DNA of 59,163 bases from Acinetobacter tianfuensis (GTDB lineage: Bacteria > Pseudomonadota > Gammaproteobacteria > Pseudomonadales > Moraxellaceae): NCBI RefSeq assembly GCF_003611465.1, contig NZ_RAXV01000024.1:1-59163 (forward strand), in the 5' to 3' direction. How positions within the stretch are numbered: the stretch's first letter is position 1; each line of letters begins with the position of its first letter. The notes beneath the pieces were generated by a model that did not search any database, had not been told where the DNA came from, and was given only the letters and a program-made list of their open reading frames with translations. The translations under genes and the position numbers were made by a program. Positions 8,589-14,106 of this stretch are shown here, piece after piece.

Positions 8589-9620
8589 TTACGTAGGCGG
8601 TGTAGAGCTACTCTTCGCTTTCACCAACTCAGCACTTGCCTTAATCAACTCAGTACCAGCAGCAAGCTGATCTTTCATCAAATCACCAATTTTATCATTT
8701 TGCGTTTGATCTACATCTTTTCCGAAATATTTTCCGGTCAACTCTTTATAAATTTCAGAATGATGTTCTGTATCTACATTCTTTAAATATAGCGGTAATG
8801 CTTTTAGTTCCAATGAGGTCTGCTGGGCTTGGTCAGAGAGCTTTCGAAGATGAGCAGCCTTACGTAAAAAAATTGTCCCTAAGGTTAAGACAAGTGAAAA
8901 AGTTAAAATTTTTACAAGTATAAAATTAACTTCATTACTTTTGAAAGGTACATAACATAAATGTACAGTAGTAAATAATACTGCCCCACCTAATATGAGA
9001 TAAAAAAGTACTTCATATTTTCTAGCACTATCTACGAATTTAATACTTGCACTTGAATAAATAATTTCTGCTTCTTGCCCATTTATAGCTTGAATTGCTG
9101 TTTCTAAATTTTTTGCTTGATTTTTTGCTTGATTAACACTACTGGTTAATTCACTTACTAATTTATCTGATTCCTTTTGTTTTGAGACTAAATCTTCATA
9201 AATTTTAAACCAAGAAAAAAAGCTATGTAAGTTATTATCTATTCGCATAACTCTACTTCTTTCACCCATGAGTATTTCATCATGGCGTGAAAAGACTAAA
9301 AATAATCTTTCCAATCTATTTATTAATGTATTACCACCTACACTTAAAAATAAATACTTTTTATTTTCTTCAAGTCTTATAAACTTAAACAAATTATCAG
9401 AAAAATATCTACTTTCTTGTATCAAGTTATTTATAATTCTAGGATTTAATTCTCTATAAAAATTTTCTTCTTTTTCATTTAAAGATTTAAAAATATCAAT
9501 TAGTTGTATAGCTATCAATTGATATGTATCAATTATTTCTATAAATTTCGAGTTATTGTCTTCAGTCAATAACTCTGCTGTTTGCGTCATAACACATTCA
9601 TCCAAGCTGCCCCCATGCAT
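8589..9620 (-). CDS. two-transmembrane coiled-coil protein of unknown function
   Basis: 343 residues; an alternative ATG lies at 9590 and neither start has a good ribosome site. Residues about 1-150 are helical and charged. About 145-185 is a likely coiled coil with repeated NQAKNQAKN. Two hydrophobic helices follow at about 205-225 and 232-255, then RKAAHLRKLSDQAQQTSLELKAL and a KELTGKYFG block; the tail ends in SSSTPPT. The layout of soluble coiled coil, paired TM helices and helical tail resembles membrane effectors of conflict systems, but I do not recognise a named family. It is AT-rich, on the cargo strand, and separated from the TIR gene by a terminator. Confidence 0.65.
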   Translation of the reverse strand: MHGGSLDECVMTQTAELLTEDNNSKFIEIIDTYQLIAIQLIDIFKSLNEKEENFYRELNPRIINNLIQESRYFSDNLFKFIRLEENKKYLFLSVGGNTLINRLERLFLVFSRHDEILMGERSRVMRIDNNLHSFFSWFKIYEDLVSKQKESDKLVSELTSSVNQAKNQAKNLETAIQAINGQEAEIIYSSASIKFVDSARKYEVLFYLILGGAVLFTTVHLCYVPFKSNEVNFILVKILTFSLVLTLGTIFLRKAAHLRKLSDQAQQTSLELKALPLYLKNVDTEHHSEIYKELTGKYFGKDVDQTQNDKIGDLMKDQLAAGTELIKASAELVKAKSSSTPPT

Positions 9621-9729
9621 CGTTCCAACATGACCCGATCCATTAGCTCACAATGAGCCAAAGCATTGTATCAAAAAGAACTTTTCTTCTATATATAAAT
9701 AGAATAAAGAATAGAGTTATAAAAGAATG

Positions 9730-10146
9730 CTAAAAATATTTTTTCAAATAACTTAAAATTTCATTGGTATTGGTCAAGGTGAAATTATTCTTTTCCGTCA
9801 CTAGACTTTGAATTCTGTCAACTCTGAAAGTTCGGTCGTCACCAGCACTATGGCAATATGCATCAACATACCAATGCCTATTTTCTTTATACAGCCGATT
9901 GATCGTAATGGTTCTGAATGAAAAATTTTGTTTAAAGTCTTCATAATGAATTACATAATCCTGATTGCTCGGATTAAGTTTTTTTATAGAATCGGTCTCT
10001 GTCTTTACAGCAGTTTGAGGAAATAGTTTTTTCAAAGCTTCTCTTAATTCTTCTTTGTTTTTTGCTTGATTTTCTGGTTTAAATTTACCCGTAGCAAAAC
10101 AGTAGATACACCATACAACAAATAAAATCACAATTAATTCAAACAT
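9730..10146 (-). CDS. membrane-anchored WYL-like domain protein
   Basis: 138 residues from the ATG at 10146, chosen because GGGGGTG precedes it by about 5 bases. Residues about 1-20 are one hydrophobic helix. From about 60 the sequence YVIHYEDFKQNFSFRTITINRLY, HWYVDAYCHSAGDDRTFRVDRI has the WYL pattern of ligand-binding regulators: the I-x-Y strand, S-x-R-x-I, then AYC and R-x-F-x-x-DRI. There is no DNA-binding domain. WYL domains often control defence genes. A membrane-tethered, HTH-less WYL next to a two-TM gene is an unusual arrangement; its role as sensor is inference. Confidence 0.7.
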   Translation of the reverse strand: MFELIVILFVVWCIYCFATGKFKPENQAKNKEELREALKKLFPQTAVKTETDSIKKLNPSNQDYVIHYEDFKQNFSFRTITINRLYKENRHWYVDAYCHSAGDDRTFRVDRIQSLVTEKNNFTLTNTNEILSYLKKYF

Positions 10147-10184
10147 TTTCACCCCCATGAAAAATAATTTGCGTAGATTCTATC

Positions 10185-10213
10185 TTGACTCCACAATTCA
10201 ACAAAGTTATATT
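10185..10213 (+). promoter_or_regulatory. strong sigma70 promoter of the prophage early/C4-like leader
   Basis: TTGACT (10185-10190), 17-base spacer, TATATT (10208-10213). Transcription would begin near 10220, reading first through two target segments, then a short terminator, then the C4-like RNA region and the early genes. It is divergent from the cargo genes. Confidence 0.7.
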
Positions 10214-10282
10214 CTGAAAATCACAGCAAAATCTGTGAGCAGGCGTAGGAACCTGTTGTAATATCACAAGGCGCAAATCAAA

Positions 10283-10305
10283 GTCGCTTATGCGGCATTT
10301 TTTTT
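10283..10305 (+). terminator. leader terminator/attenuator
   Basis: GTCGC (10283-10287), loop TTAT, GCGGC (10292-10296), then A and eight T. Placed about 65 bases after the predicted transcription start and before the C4-like RNA, so it may act as an attenuator instead of a simple end. Confidence 0.6.
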
Positions 10306-10319
10306 GCCTGACTGTTTAG

Positions 10320-10455
10320 GTCTATCCGTAATGGTAGGCTAGGCAGGGCAGCTTCGTGCTGGCCGCAACCTTGTGAGCGGTATTCCTACACCCTGCTTAG
10401 TCTGCCACCATCCCGTAGGAAGGATGCTGGTGGGTTTAATACTTACTCACAAGGA
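10320..10455 (+). ncRNA. C4-like antisense RNA region
   Basis: The segment has the look of phage P1/P7 C4 and P4 CI antisense RNAs. It contains a TTCG hairpin near 10350, a central CCTTGTGA (10369-10376), a TTCCTAC/CCTGCT segment (10383-10397), and the hairpin CCACCATCC/GGATGCTGGTGG (10409-10436). Complementary targets lie upstream: 10238-10251 pairs with 10383-10397 (13 pairs, one bulge) and TCACAAGG at 10264-10271 pairs with 10369-10376. The same TCACAAGG recurs at 10447-10454, over the ribosome site of the next gene. In P1 this design silences a downstream antirepressor; the function here is inferred. Confidence 0.6.
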
Positions 10456-10462
10456 CTTAAAC

Positions 10463-10693
10463 ATGAACACTTCTTCAAAAAGTGTGCATCCTGTTCGCAC
10501 ACGCCTGCACCCTGAATTTATTGGTCCAATTCACCCACGTGAAGTGCTGCAGCACGTTTTAACAAATCAAACTGCCCAACAAAAATATCCTGCTTCTCGC
10601 TCATTCAAATTATTTGTACACCCGTCAATTATCGCATTCATATTTTTTGTCATTTTGATTGTTACCTTCATTTCAGGAGGTAGCCACGAATGA
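10463..10693 (+). CDS. small Ash/Icd-like phage protein with C-terminal TM helix
   Basis: 76 residues from the ATG at 10463, which has AAGGA at 10451-10455. A longer in-frame reading from 10373 would run through the structured RNA region and is not preferred. Residues about 50-70 are one hydrophobic helix (IIAFIFFVILIVTFI). Placement directly after a C4-like RNA is typical of the poorly characterised Ash / Icd-like family of P4-type phages, some of which disturb host division; I cannot confirm family membership by sequence. The stop overlaps the next start (ATGA). Confidence 0.6.
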   Translation: MNTSSKSVHPVRTRLHPEFIGPIHPREVLQHVLTNQTAQQKYPASRSFKLFVHPSIIAFIFFVILIVTFISGGSHE

Positions 10694-10860
10694 TCCACAT
10701 CTACACAGAACTAGGCCATGAAAAGCTATGTCCATTGTGTGGTGAGTATTACCCGCTGGACGAAGATTTCTTTTATAAAAATGGCTTCAAACGTGGTGTT
10801 CAACAGTGGACTGGCCGCTGCAAGGCTTGCTACGTTGAAACTTACCGAGGGACTAGATAA
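10690..10860 (+). CDS. 56-residue zinc-ribbon protein
   Basis: ATG at 10690 overlaps the previous stop (ATGA); the stop TAA at 10858-10860 overlaps the next ATG (TAATG). The protein has CPLC at residues 14-17 and CKAC at 43-46, a four-cysteine zinc ribbon. Such small ribbons are common in phage early operons, often as DNA or RNA binding accessory factors. I do not recognise a named family. The chain of overlaps on both sides supports it as a real gene. Confidence 0.75.
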   Translation: MIHIYTELGHEKLCPLCGEYYPLDEDFFYKNGFKRGVQQWTGRCKACYVETYRGTR

Positions 10861-11552
10861 TGAAAAATATCCTCCTTCAACATCAAGAATATCCCCTCAT
10901 TGCATCCCCTCAGCTCGCTAAAGAGCTGGGGACGGCTGCAGCCACGTTCTTACAGAAATTGCATTTCCTCATCAGCGAAACACGCAAGTACAAGCAGAAG
11001 AAAAACCTTACTGTCCACCAAAATCGTAAGTGGTGGTTTCATACCTTTGAAGAATGGCAGTCGACACTTGGTTTATTCAGCGTTTCGACCATCAAAAGAG
11101 CTGTGGCCAAACTCAAGGAACTCGGCTTAATCGAGATCAATAAGCTTTCAAAAATTAAGTCTATGCGGGTGAATTACTACACCATCAACTATAAAAAACT
11201 AAAGCAGCTCTTTAACATTGGCATATCGCAGCCAACTAAAAAAGATCCTGGTACTCCGCCTCCTGCTGAGCCAATCAAAGGGACGAATACTCCGATCCAC
11301 CCTGCTGCAACAAAAGAAGATTTATCAGTCTTTCATAGCGACTATCGCTCACTGTATTTGCAGCTTCGCCAGTACAAACTGGATATTGCCCATAACGATC
11401 CACGGCTGCACCAGTGGCTTAACAAGACCCGAAAAATAATTACCTATACCGCTTCAGCACCAACACGGCTAAACGTCAACAGGTGGCAATGGCACACGCC
11501 TGAACAAATATTACCAACCGAATTTTTACGAGGGACTGATCATGGGTATTGA
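10860..11552 (+). CDS. winged-helix phage replication-type protein
   Basis: 230 residues. Residues about 15-110 form a winged-helix region: LAKELGTAAATFLQKLHFLIS, then FHTFEEWQSTL, FSVSTIKRAVAKLKELGLIEI, the last being a clear recognition helix and wing. A Pro-rich linker (about 125-150) leads to a C-terminal region of unknown fold. This arrangement occurs in phage replication initiators and O-like proteins and in some plasmid-type regulators. Start chosen by TAATG overlap with the zinc-ribbon gene. It overlaps the following gene by 11 bases. Replication role is inferred from fold and place. Confidence 0.65.
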   Translation: MKNILLQHQEYPLIASPQLAKELGTAAATFLQKLHFLISETRKYKQKKNLTVHQNRKWWFHTFEEWQSTLGLFSVSTIKRAVAKLKELGLIEINKLSKIKSMRVNYYTINYKKLKQLFNIGISQPTKKDPGTPPPAEPIKGTNTPIHPAATKEDLSVFHSDYRSLYLQLRQYKLDIAHNDPRLHQWLNKTRKIITYTASAPTRLNVNRWQWHTPEQILPTEFLRGTDHGY

Positions 11553-11850
11553 AAAGCATGTTATGCGCCTACAAGAGCCAAGTACGAAGAAGCGTAAATT
11601 CTTTATCAGTTCAAAGCATTTGTACCGCTTACTGGAAACCGATGTTTCCTATAAAACTTTTGTTGAAACCAACATTAGCTGGTCTCGCCTTCGTGAAGAT
11701 ATCGACTACCATTTCAATGAGCAGCATGAGACCTACAACCTTTCTATTTGTGCTGTTCAGGCCATTTTGATATTAGAAAATACAGAAAAAAGCTGGCAAT
11801 TCTTCAATGAACTGACCGACCTGATAAATAACGGTTTTAACCGTTCCTAG
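11542..11850 (+). CDS. AntA/AntB-like antirepressor domain protein
   Basis: 102 residues. The pattern ISSKHLYRLLET, then FVETNISWSRLREDIDYHF and YNLSICAVQAILILENTEKS follows the AntA/AntB antirepressor N-domain: a helix after an SR-type strand, a W-x-R-x-R-x-D-I-D-Y-x-F helix, then a strand and a helix ending in E. Full-length antirepressors carry a second domain that is absent here. In P1 a C4 RNA controls an Ant protein, so this gene behind a C4-like RNA fits, though four genes downstream. Family call is tentative. ATG overlaps the preceding gene. Confidence 0.5.
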   Translation: MGIEKHVMRLQEPSTKKRKFFISSKHLYRLLETDVSYKTFVETNISWSRLREDIDYHFNEQHETYNLSICAVQAILILENTEKSWQFFNELTDLINNGFNRS

Positions 11851-11859
11851 GGGAATAAG

Positions 11860-12021
11860 ATGGATATCCAAGCAAGATTATCGTTATTAGATCGACACTT
11901 ATCTTTACTCATTGAGTCTACGGAAAGCTGTGAATCTTTAACTGGAGAGTCGGTGGCTGCGACATTATTTATTATTCAGGAACAGGTACGGCAGATTCAA
12001 AAAGCTGTAGATAAAGAGTAA
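11860..12021 (+). CDS. 53-residue hypothetical protein
   Basis: ATG at 11860 with AGGGG at 11849-11853, 6 bases away; TAA at 12019-12021. Entirely helical by composition (RLSLLDRHLSLLIES, then a helix AATLFIIQEQVRQIQKA). No cysteines pair and no TM segment. It is the last gene of the operon that starts at 10463 and is followed at once by a strong terminator. Good ribosome site and tight spacing support it; function not recognised. Confidence 0.6.
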   Translation: MDIQARLSLLDRHLSLLIESTESCESLTGESVAATLFIIQEQVRQIQKAVDKE

Positions 12022-12022
12022 T

Positions 12023-12052
12023 AAAAAAGCCCTCTTAGGAGGGCTTACTTTT
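12023..12052. terminator. bidirectional terminator
   Basis: AAGCCCTC (12027-12034), loop TTAG, GAGGGCTT (12039-12046), with A run on the left and T-rich right side. It serves the plus-strand operon ending at 12021 and the convergent TIR-type gene ending at 12051. Confidence 0.85.
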
Positions 12053-12848
12053 AAATAACTTTATTCATATCGACTTCAAATCCTATTCCTCTAATTTCTT
12101 TAGCTAGCTGAAGTTCCCAGCTACTATCAGATAAATAAACCATGCCGTTGATGTCACCAGGTAATTCAACACTATGATCAGTAACTAATGGGAAAACACG
12201 ATTTCTACCTAATTTCCCAATCAATAAACCATGTTCAAAAACAACATTTTGCCGAGCACGGGGCTTATAGTCTTTTTTATCTTTTACAGATCCTTCATCA
12301 TCAGGGGTATATAAAACTATACAAAATCCAACATCAGTATAGTGTTCCAATTTCTCAATGATCGTTTTTCCACCACTAGCTTGTTCATGCAAAATTACTG
12401 CTTCAAATCCTAACTTTTCTAAATATCGAGCAGTTCTTTCTTTAGTTGCATTATCATGCCCATGAACAATAAAAGCTTTTTTCAATAAGCTTTTATTTTC
12501 AATATTTTTAGGTTTAACAACTTTTTCCTCAATCCATTCAAATTCATCATTCTCAATATCCCGAATTAACGAATCAATAAATGCACATAGTGGTTCTCGA
12601 GTATTTTCATCAAAATCATTTAAAGCAGAATAATCATAAGCTGAAAAAATCATAGGAATAATAGGTTTTTTCACAAGCTTTTGATACAAATCAGCGGAGT
12701 AAGGATTCAATATTTTTTTTGCAGCCCGGAACCAAGACTGTAAACGCTCTTCTCCCAATGATGAATCTTGAGCATGAGCCTGACGAACTTCAGTATTTAA
12801 TCGCACTTGTAGTTCAGTTAATTCTTCAATTAATTTTAATTTATCCAT
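12051..12848 (-). CDS. TIR-like predicted nucleotide-binding effector (CAP12/Pycsar TIR type)
   Basis: 265 residues. Residues about 1-120 are a helical N-terminal region with FRAAKKILNPYSADLYQKL. The C-terminal 140 residues are the TIR-like domain often described as predicted nucleotide-binding: KAFIVHGHDNATKERTARYLEKLG, EAVILHEQASGGKTIIEKLE, VGFCIVLYTPDDEG, then RARQNVVFEHGLLIGKLGRNRVFPL. The same domain type is the effector in some CBASS/Pycsar defence systems, where it cleaves NAD. No cyclase is seen beside it, so it may work alone or with another sensor. It sits next to the repressor on its strand with a 13-bp inverted repeat before it; AT-rich. Confidence 0.85.
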   Translation of the reverse strand: MDKLKLIEELTELQVRLNTEVRQAHAQDSSLGEERLQSWFRAAKKILNPYSADLYQKLVKKPIIPMIFSAYDYSALNDFDENTREPLCAFIDSLIRDIENDEFEWIEEKVVKPKNIENKSLLKKAFIVHGHDNATKERTARYLEKLGFEAVILHEQASGGKTIIEKLEHYTDVGFCIVLYTPDDEGSVKDKKDYKPRARQNVVFEHGLLIGKLGRNRVFPLVTDHSVELPGDINGMVYLSDSSWELQLAKEIRGIGFEVDMNKVI

Positions 12849-12852
12849 ACCA

Positions 12853-12894
12853 AAACTCTTAACAATGTTAAATTGCTTTATTTGTTAAGAGTTT
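12853..12894 (-). promoter_or_regulatory. 13-bp perfect inverted repeat before the TIR-type gene
   Basis: AAACTCTTAACAA (12853-12865) and its exact complement TTGTTAAGAGTTT (12882-12894), 16-base spacer, directly upstream of the TIR-type start at 12848. A second small dyad TTAAC-AAT-GTTAA overlaps the left arm (12859-12871). It fits an operator or a 5' UTR hairpin; no T run follows, so it is not an ordinary terminator. Unlike the repressor operator at 13297, it carries no GGG/CCC core. Confidence 0.6.
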
Positions 12895-12924
12895 ATCAGA
12901 TTTAGTTTTAATAATTAAAGCCAA

Positions 12925-13290
12925 TTAATCAATCTTATTTTTCCCAAAACTCTCTGCAAAATTTCTCACCAAAGTCATTAGCGTCTGTCGCTGCTCAAGA
13001 TCGACCTGATCCCAATACTTCAGTAACTCTTTAGCTTCATCAGAAAGCAGATCAGGCTGCGTACGCTCACCAGTGATCAAATACCAAACGTCCACACCTG
13101 CTTTATGCAGTGCTTCTAAATCCTCCTGCCCCATAACGCGCTCACCTTTCTCGTAGCGCATTACAGCCATGTTTTTTTTACCAAATAACGCAGCAAAATC
13201 TTTTTGCGACAGATCTAAGCGTGATCGTTCCTGACGAAGGCGTTCGCCTCTTTGATCGTTATTCTCATTTACCATTTGGGATAAATCCAT
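12925..13290 (-). CDS. XRE-family phage repressor
   Basis: 121 residues. Residues about 14-70 form a lambda-type HTH: RGERLRQERSRLDLSQKDFAALFGKKNMAVMRYEKGERVM, with the DFAALFG and MAVMRYEKG helices. The C-terminal 40 residues (EAKELLKYWDQVDLEQRQTLMTLVRNF) look like a dimerisation helix pair; there is no LexA-like protease domain, so induction by RecA cleavage is unlikely. The ATG at 13290 lies only 6 bases from the perfect palindrome 13297-13316, so it probably represses itself and the divergent early genes. A second in-frame ATG is at 13275. Confidence 0.85.
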   Translation of the reverse strand: MDLSQMVNENNDQRGERLRQERSRLDLSQKDFAALFGKKNMAVMRYEKGERVMGQEDLEALHKAGVDVWYLITGERTQPDLLSDEAKELLKYWDQVDLEQRQTLMTLVRNFAESFGKNKID

Positions 13291-13296
13291 ATATTA

Positions 13297-13316
13297 ATTA
13301 TCCCAATTGGGATAAT
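13297..13316. promoter_or_regulatory. repressor operator, perfect 20-bp palindrome
   Basis: ATTATCCCAA followed by its exact complement TTGGGATAAT. A related half site TTTGGGATAAA lies at 13275-13285, inside the repressor start region. Placement between the XRE gene and the divergent ribbon-helix-helix gene is that of a phage switch. Confidence 0.8.
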
Positions 13317-13395
13317 ATTGCTTTGCTTATTACCATTTTAACAAAGTTCTTTATTCACCACAGTTTAATAACTGTGGCTTCAAAAGGAAACAAAC

Positions 13396-13569
13396 ATGGC
13401 GACTCAAGAGTCTCAAAAAGAAGTACAGATCAGCTTTCGCACTACACCAGAAAACCGTCGCCTTGCCCGCATTGAAGCAGCGAAGGTCAACATGTCACTG
13501 AACGAATGGATTAAAAGCCTAGTTGAAGCTGAACTGGACAAATCATCTCAAGAAACAAAATCATCTTAA
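13396..13569 (+). CDS. ribbon-helix-helix (Arc-type) regulator
   Basis: 57 residues; ATG at 13396 with AAGGA at 13384-13388; stop TAA at 13567-13569. KEVQISFRTTPENRRLARIEAAKVNMSLNEWIKSLVEAEL is the classic Arc/MetJ fold: a beta strand QISFRT, helix A, a turn with N-MS-LN-EW, and helix B. It is divergent from the XRE repressor across the 13297 operator, the position of Cro or Cox in temperate phages. So it probably opposes the repressor or starts the early programme (inference). Confidence 0.8.
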   Translation: MATQESQKEVQISFRTTPENRRLARIEAAKVNMSLNEWIKSLVEAELDKSSQETKSS

Positions 13570-13626
13570 GGCACACCTTTTCAGCCAATCACAGATTTGC
13601 AGGGTTTCATTTACATTTCTTTGCAA

Positions 13627-13645
13627 TTTCTTATTTCGTAAGAAA
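13627..13645. repeat. small perfect hairpin
   Basis: TTTCTTA, loop TTTCG, TAAGAAA, in the 131-base gap between the RHH gene and the Ogr-like gene. No T run. Possible regulatory hairpin before the ogr-like ribosome site; meaning unknown. Confidence 0.35.
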
Positions 13646-13700
13646 AGTTAAGTATTTGGCGTCGGGAGCAACAATTACTTAATTCAACACAGAGGTACGC

Positions 13701-14096
13701 ATGAGTAAATCAATTGGCTTTTACTGTCCGCATTGCGGCATCCGAATGCATGTATCCAGTAGAAAAAAGCCCTCCCCGCTGCTGCACGAATTAATTGTTT
13801 CTTGTCGGAATGATCAGTGCCTTGCCAGTTTTGCAGCAAGCTTAGAAATGGTTCGCCCAATTCAAAACAGTATTAATCCAGATCCTGCAATTGTGACTGG
13901 GCTGCCGCTTCACAAGCGCCAATGGGAAGTAGAGCTGGAACATCATTTGGCCAGTATCGAAACCCAGCTTGAAATTAATGAAGCACAAAAAGTCTATATA
14001 GAAGGATTCATCTCTGCACTATTCCATTCTTCAACAATTGACTTAACCCGAGCAACTATTTACCGCCAACGCTTGAAACAAATTAAACTGCTTTAA
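13701..14096 (+). CDS. Ogr/Delta-like zinc-finger late activator
   Basis: 131 residues. The N-terminal 60 residues match the Ogr/Delta finger of P2 and P4: FYCPHCGIRMHVSSRKK, a LIVSCRNDQCLASF block giving C-x2-C and C-x4-C, then MVRPIQNS and a Pro-rich stretch. Ogr proteins bring RNA polymerase to the late promoters of the tail and capsid genes. P2 Ogr has 72 residues and P4 Delta two fingers; here a single finger carries a helical C-terminal extension of about 60 residues. Unlike P2, the gene is in the early block and not after D. ATG at 13701 follows an AGAGG-type site. Confidence 0.85.
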   Translation: MSKSIGFYCPHCGIRMHVSSRKKPSPLLHELIVSCRNDQCLASFAASLEMVRPIQNSINPDPAIVTGLPLHKRQWEVELEHHLASIETQLEINEAQKVYIEGFISALFHSSTIDLTRATIYRQRLKQIKLL

Positions 14097-14106
14097 GGCC
14101 TAAAAC

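Noticed and set aside
10373..10462. In-frame N-terminal extension of the 76-aa Ash-like protein
   Set aside because: It lies in the C4-like RNA structure, has no ribosome site, and AAGGA points to the ATG at 10463.
10718..10921. 67-codon plus-strand frame
   Set aside because: It overlaps the zinc-ribbon gene 10690-10860 in another frame, which has overlapping start/stop signals and the C-x2-C motifs.
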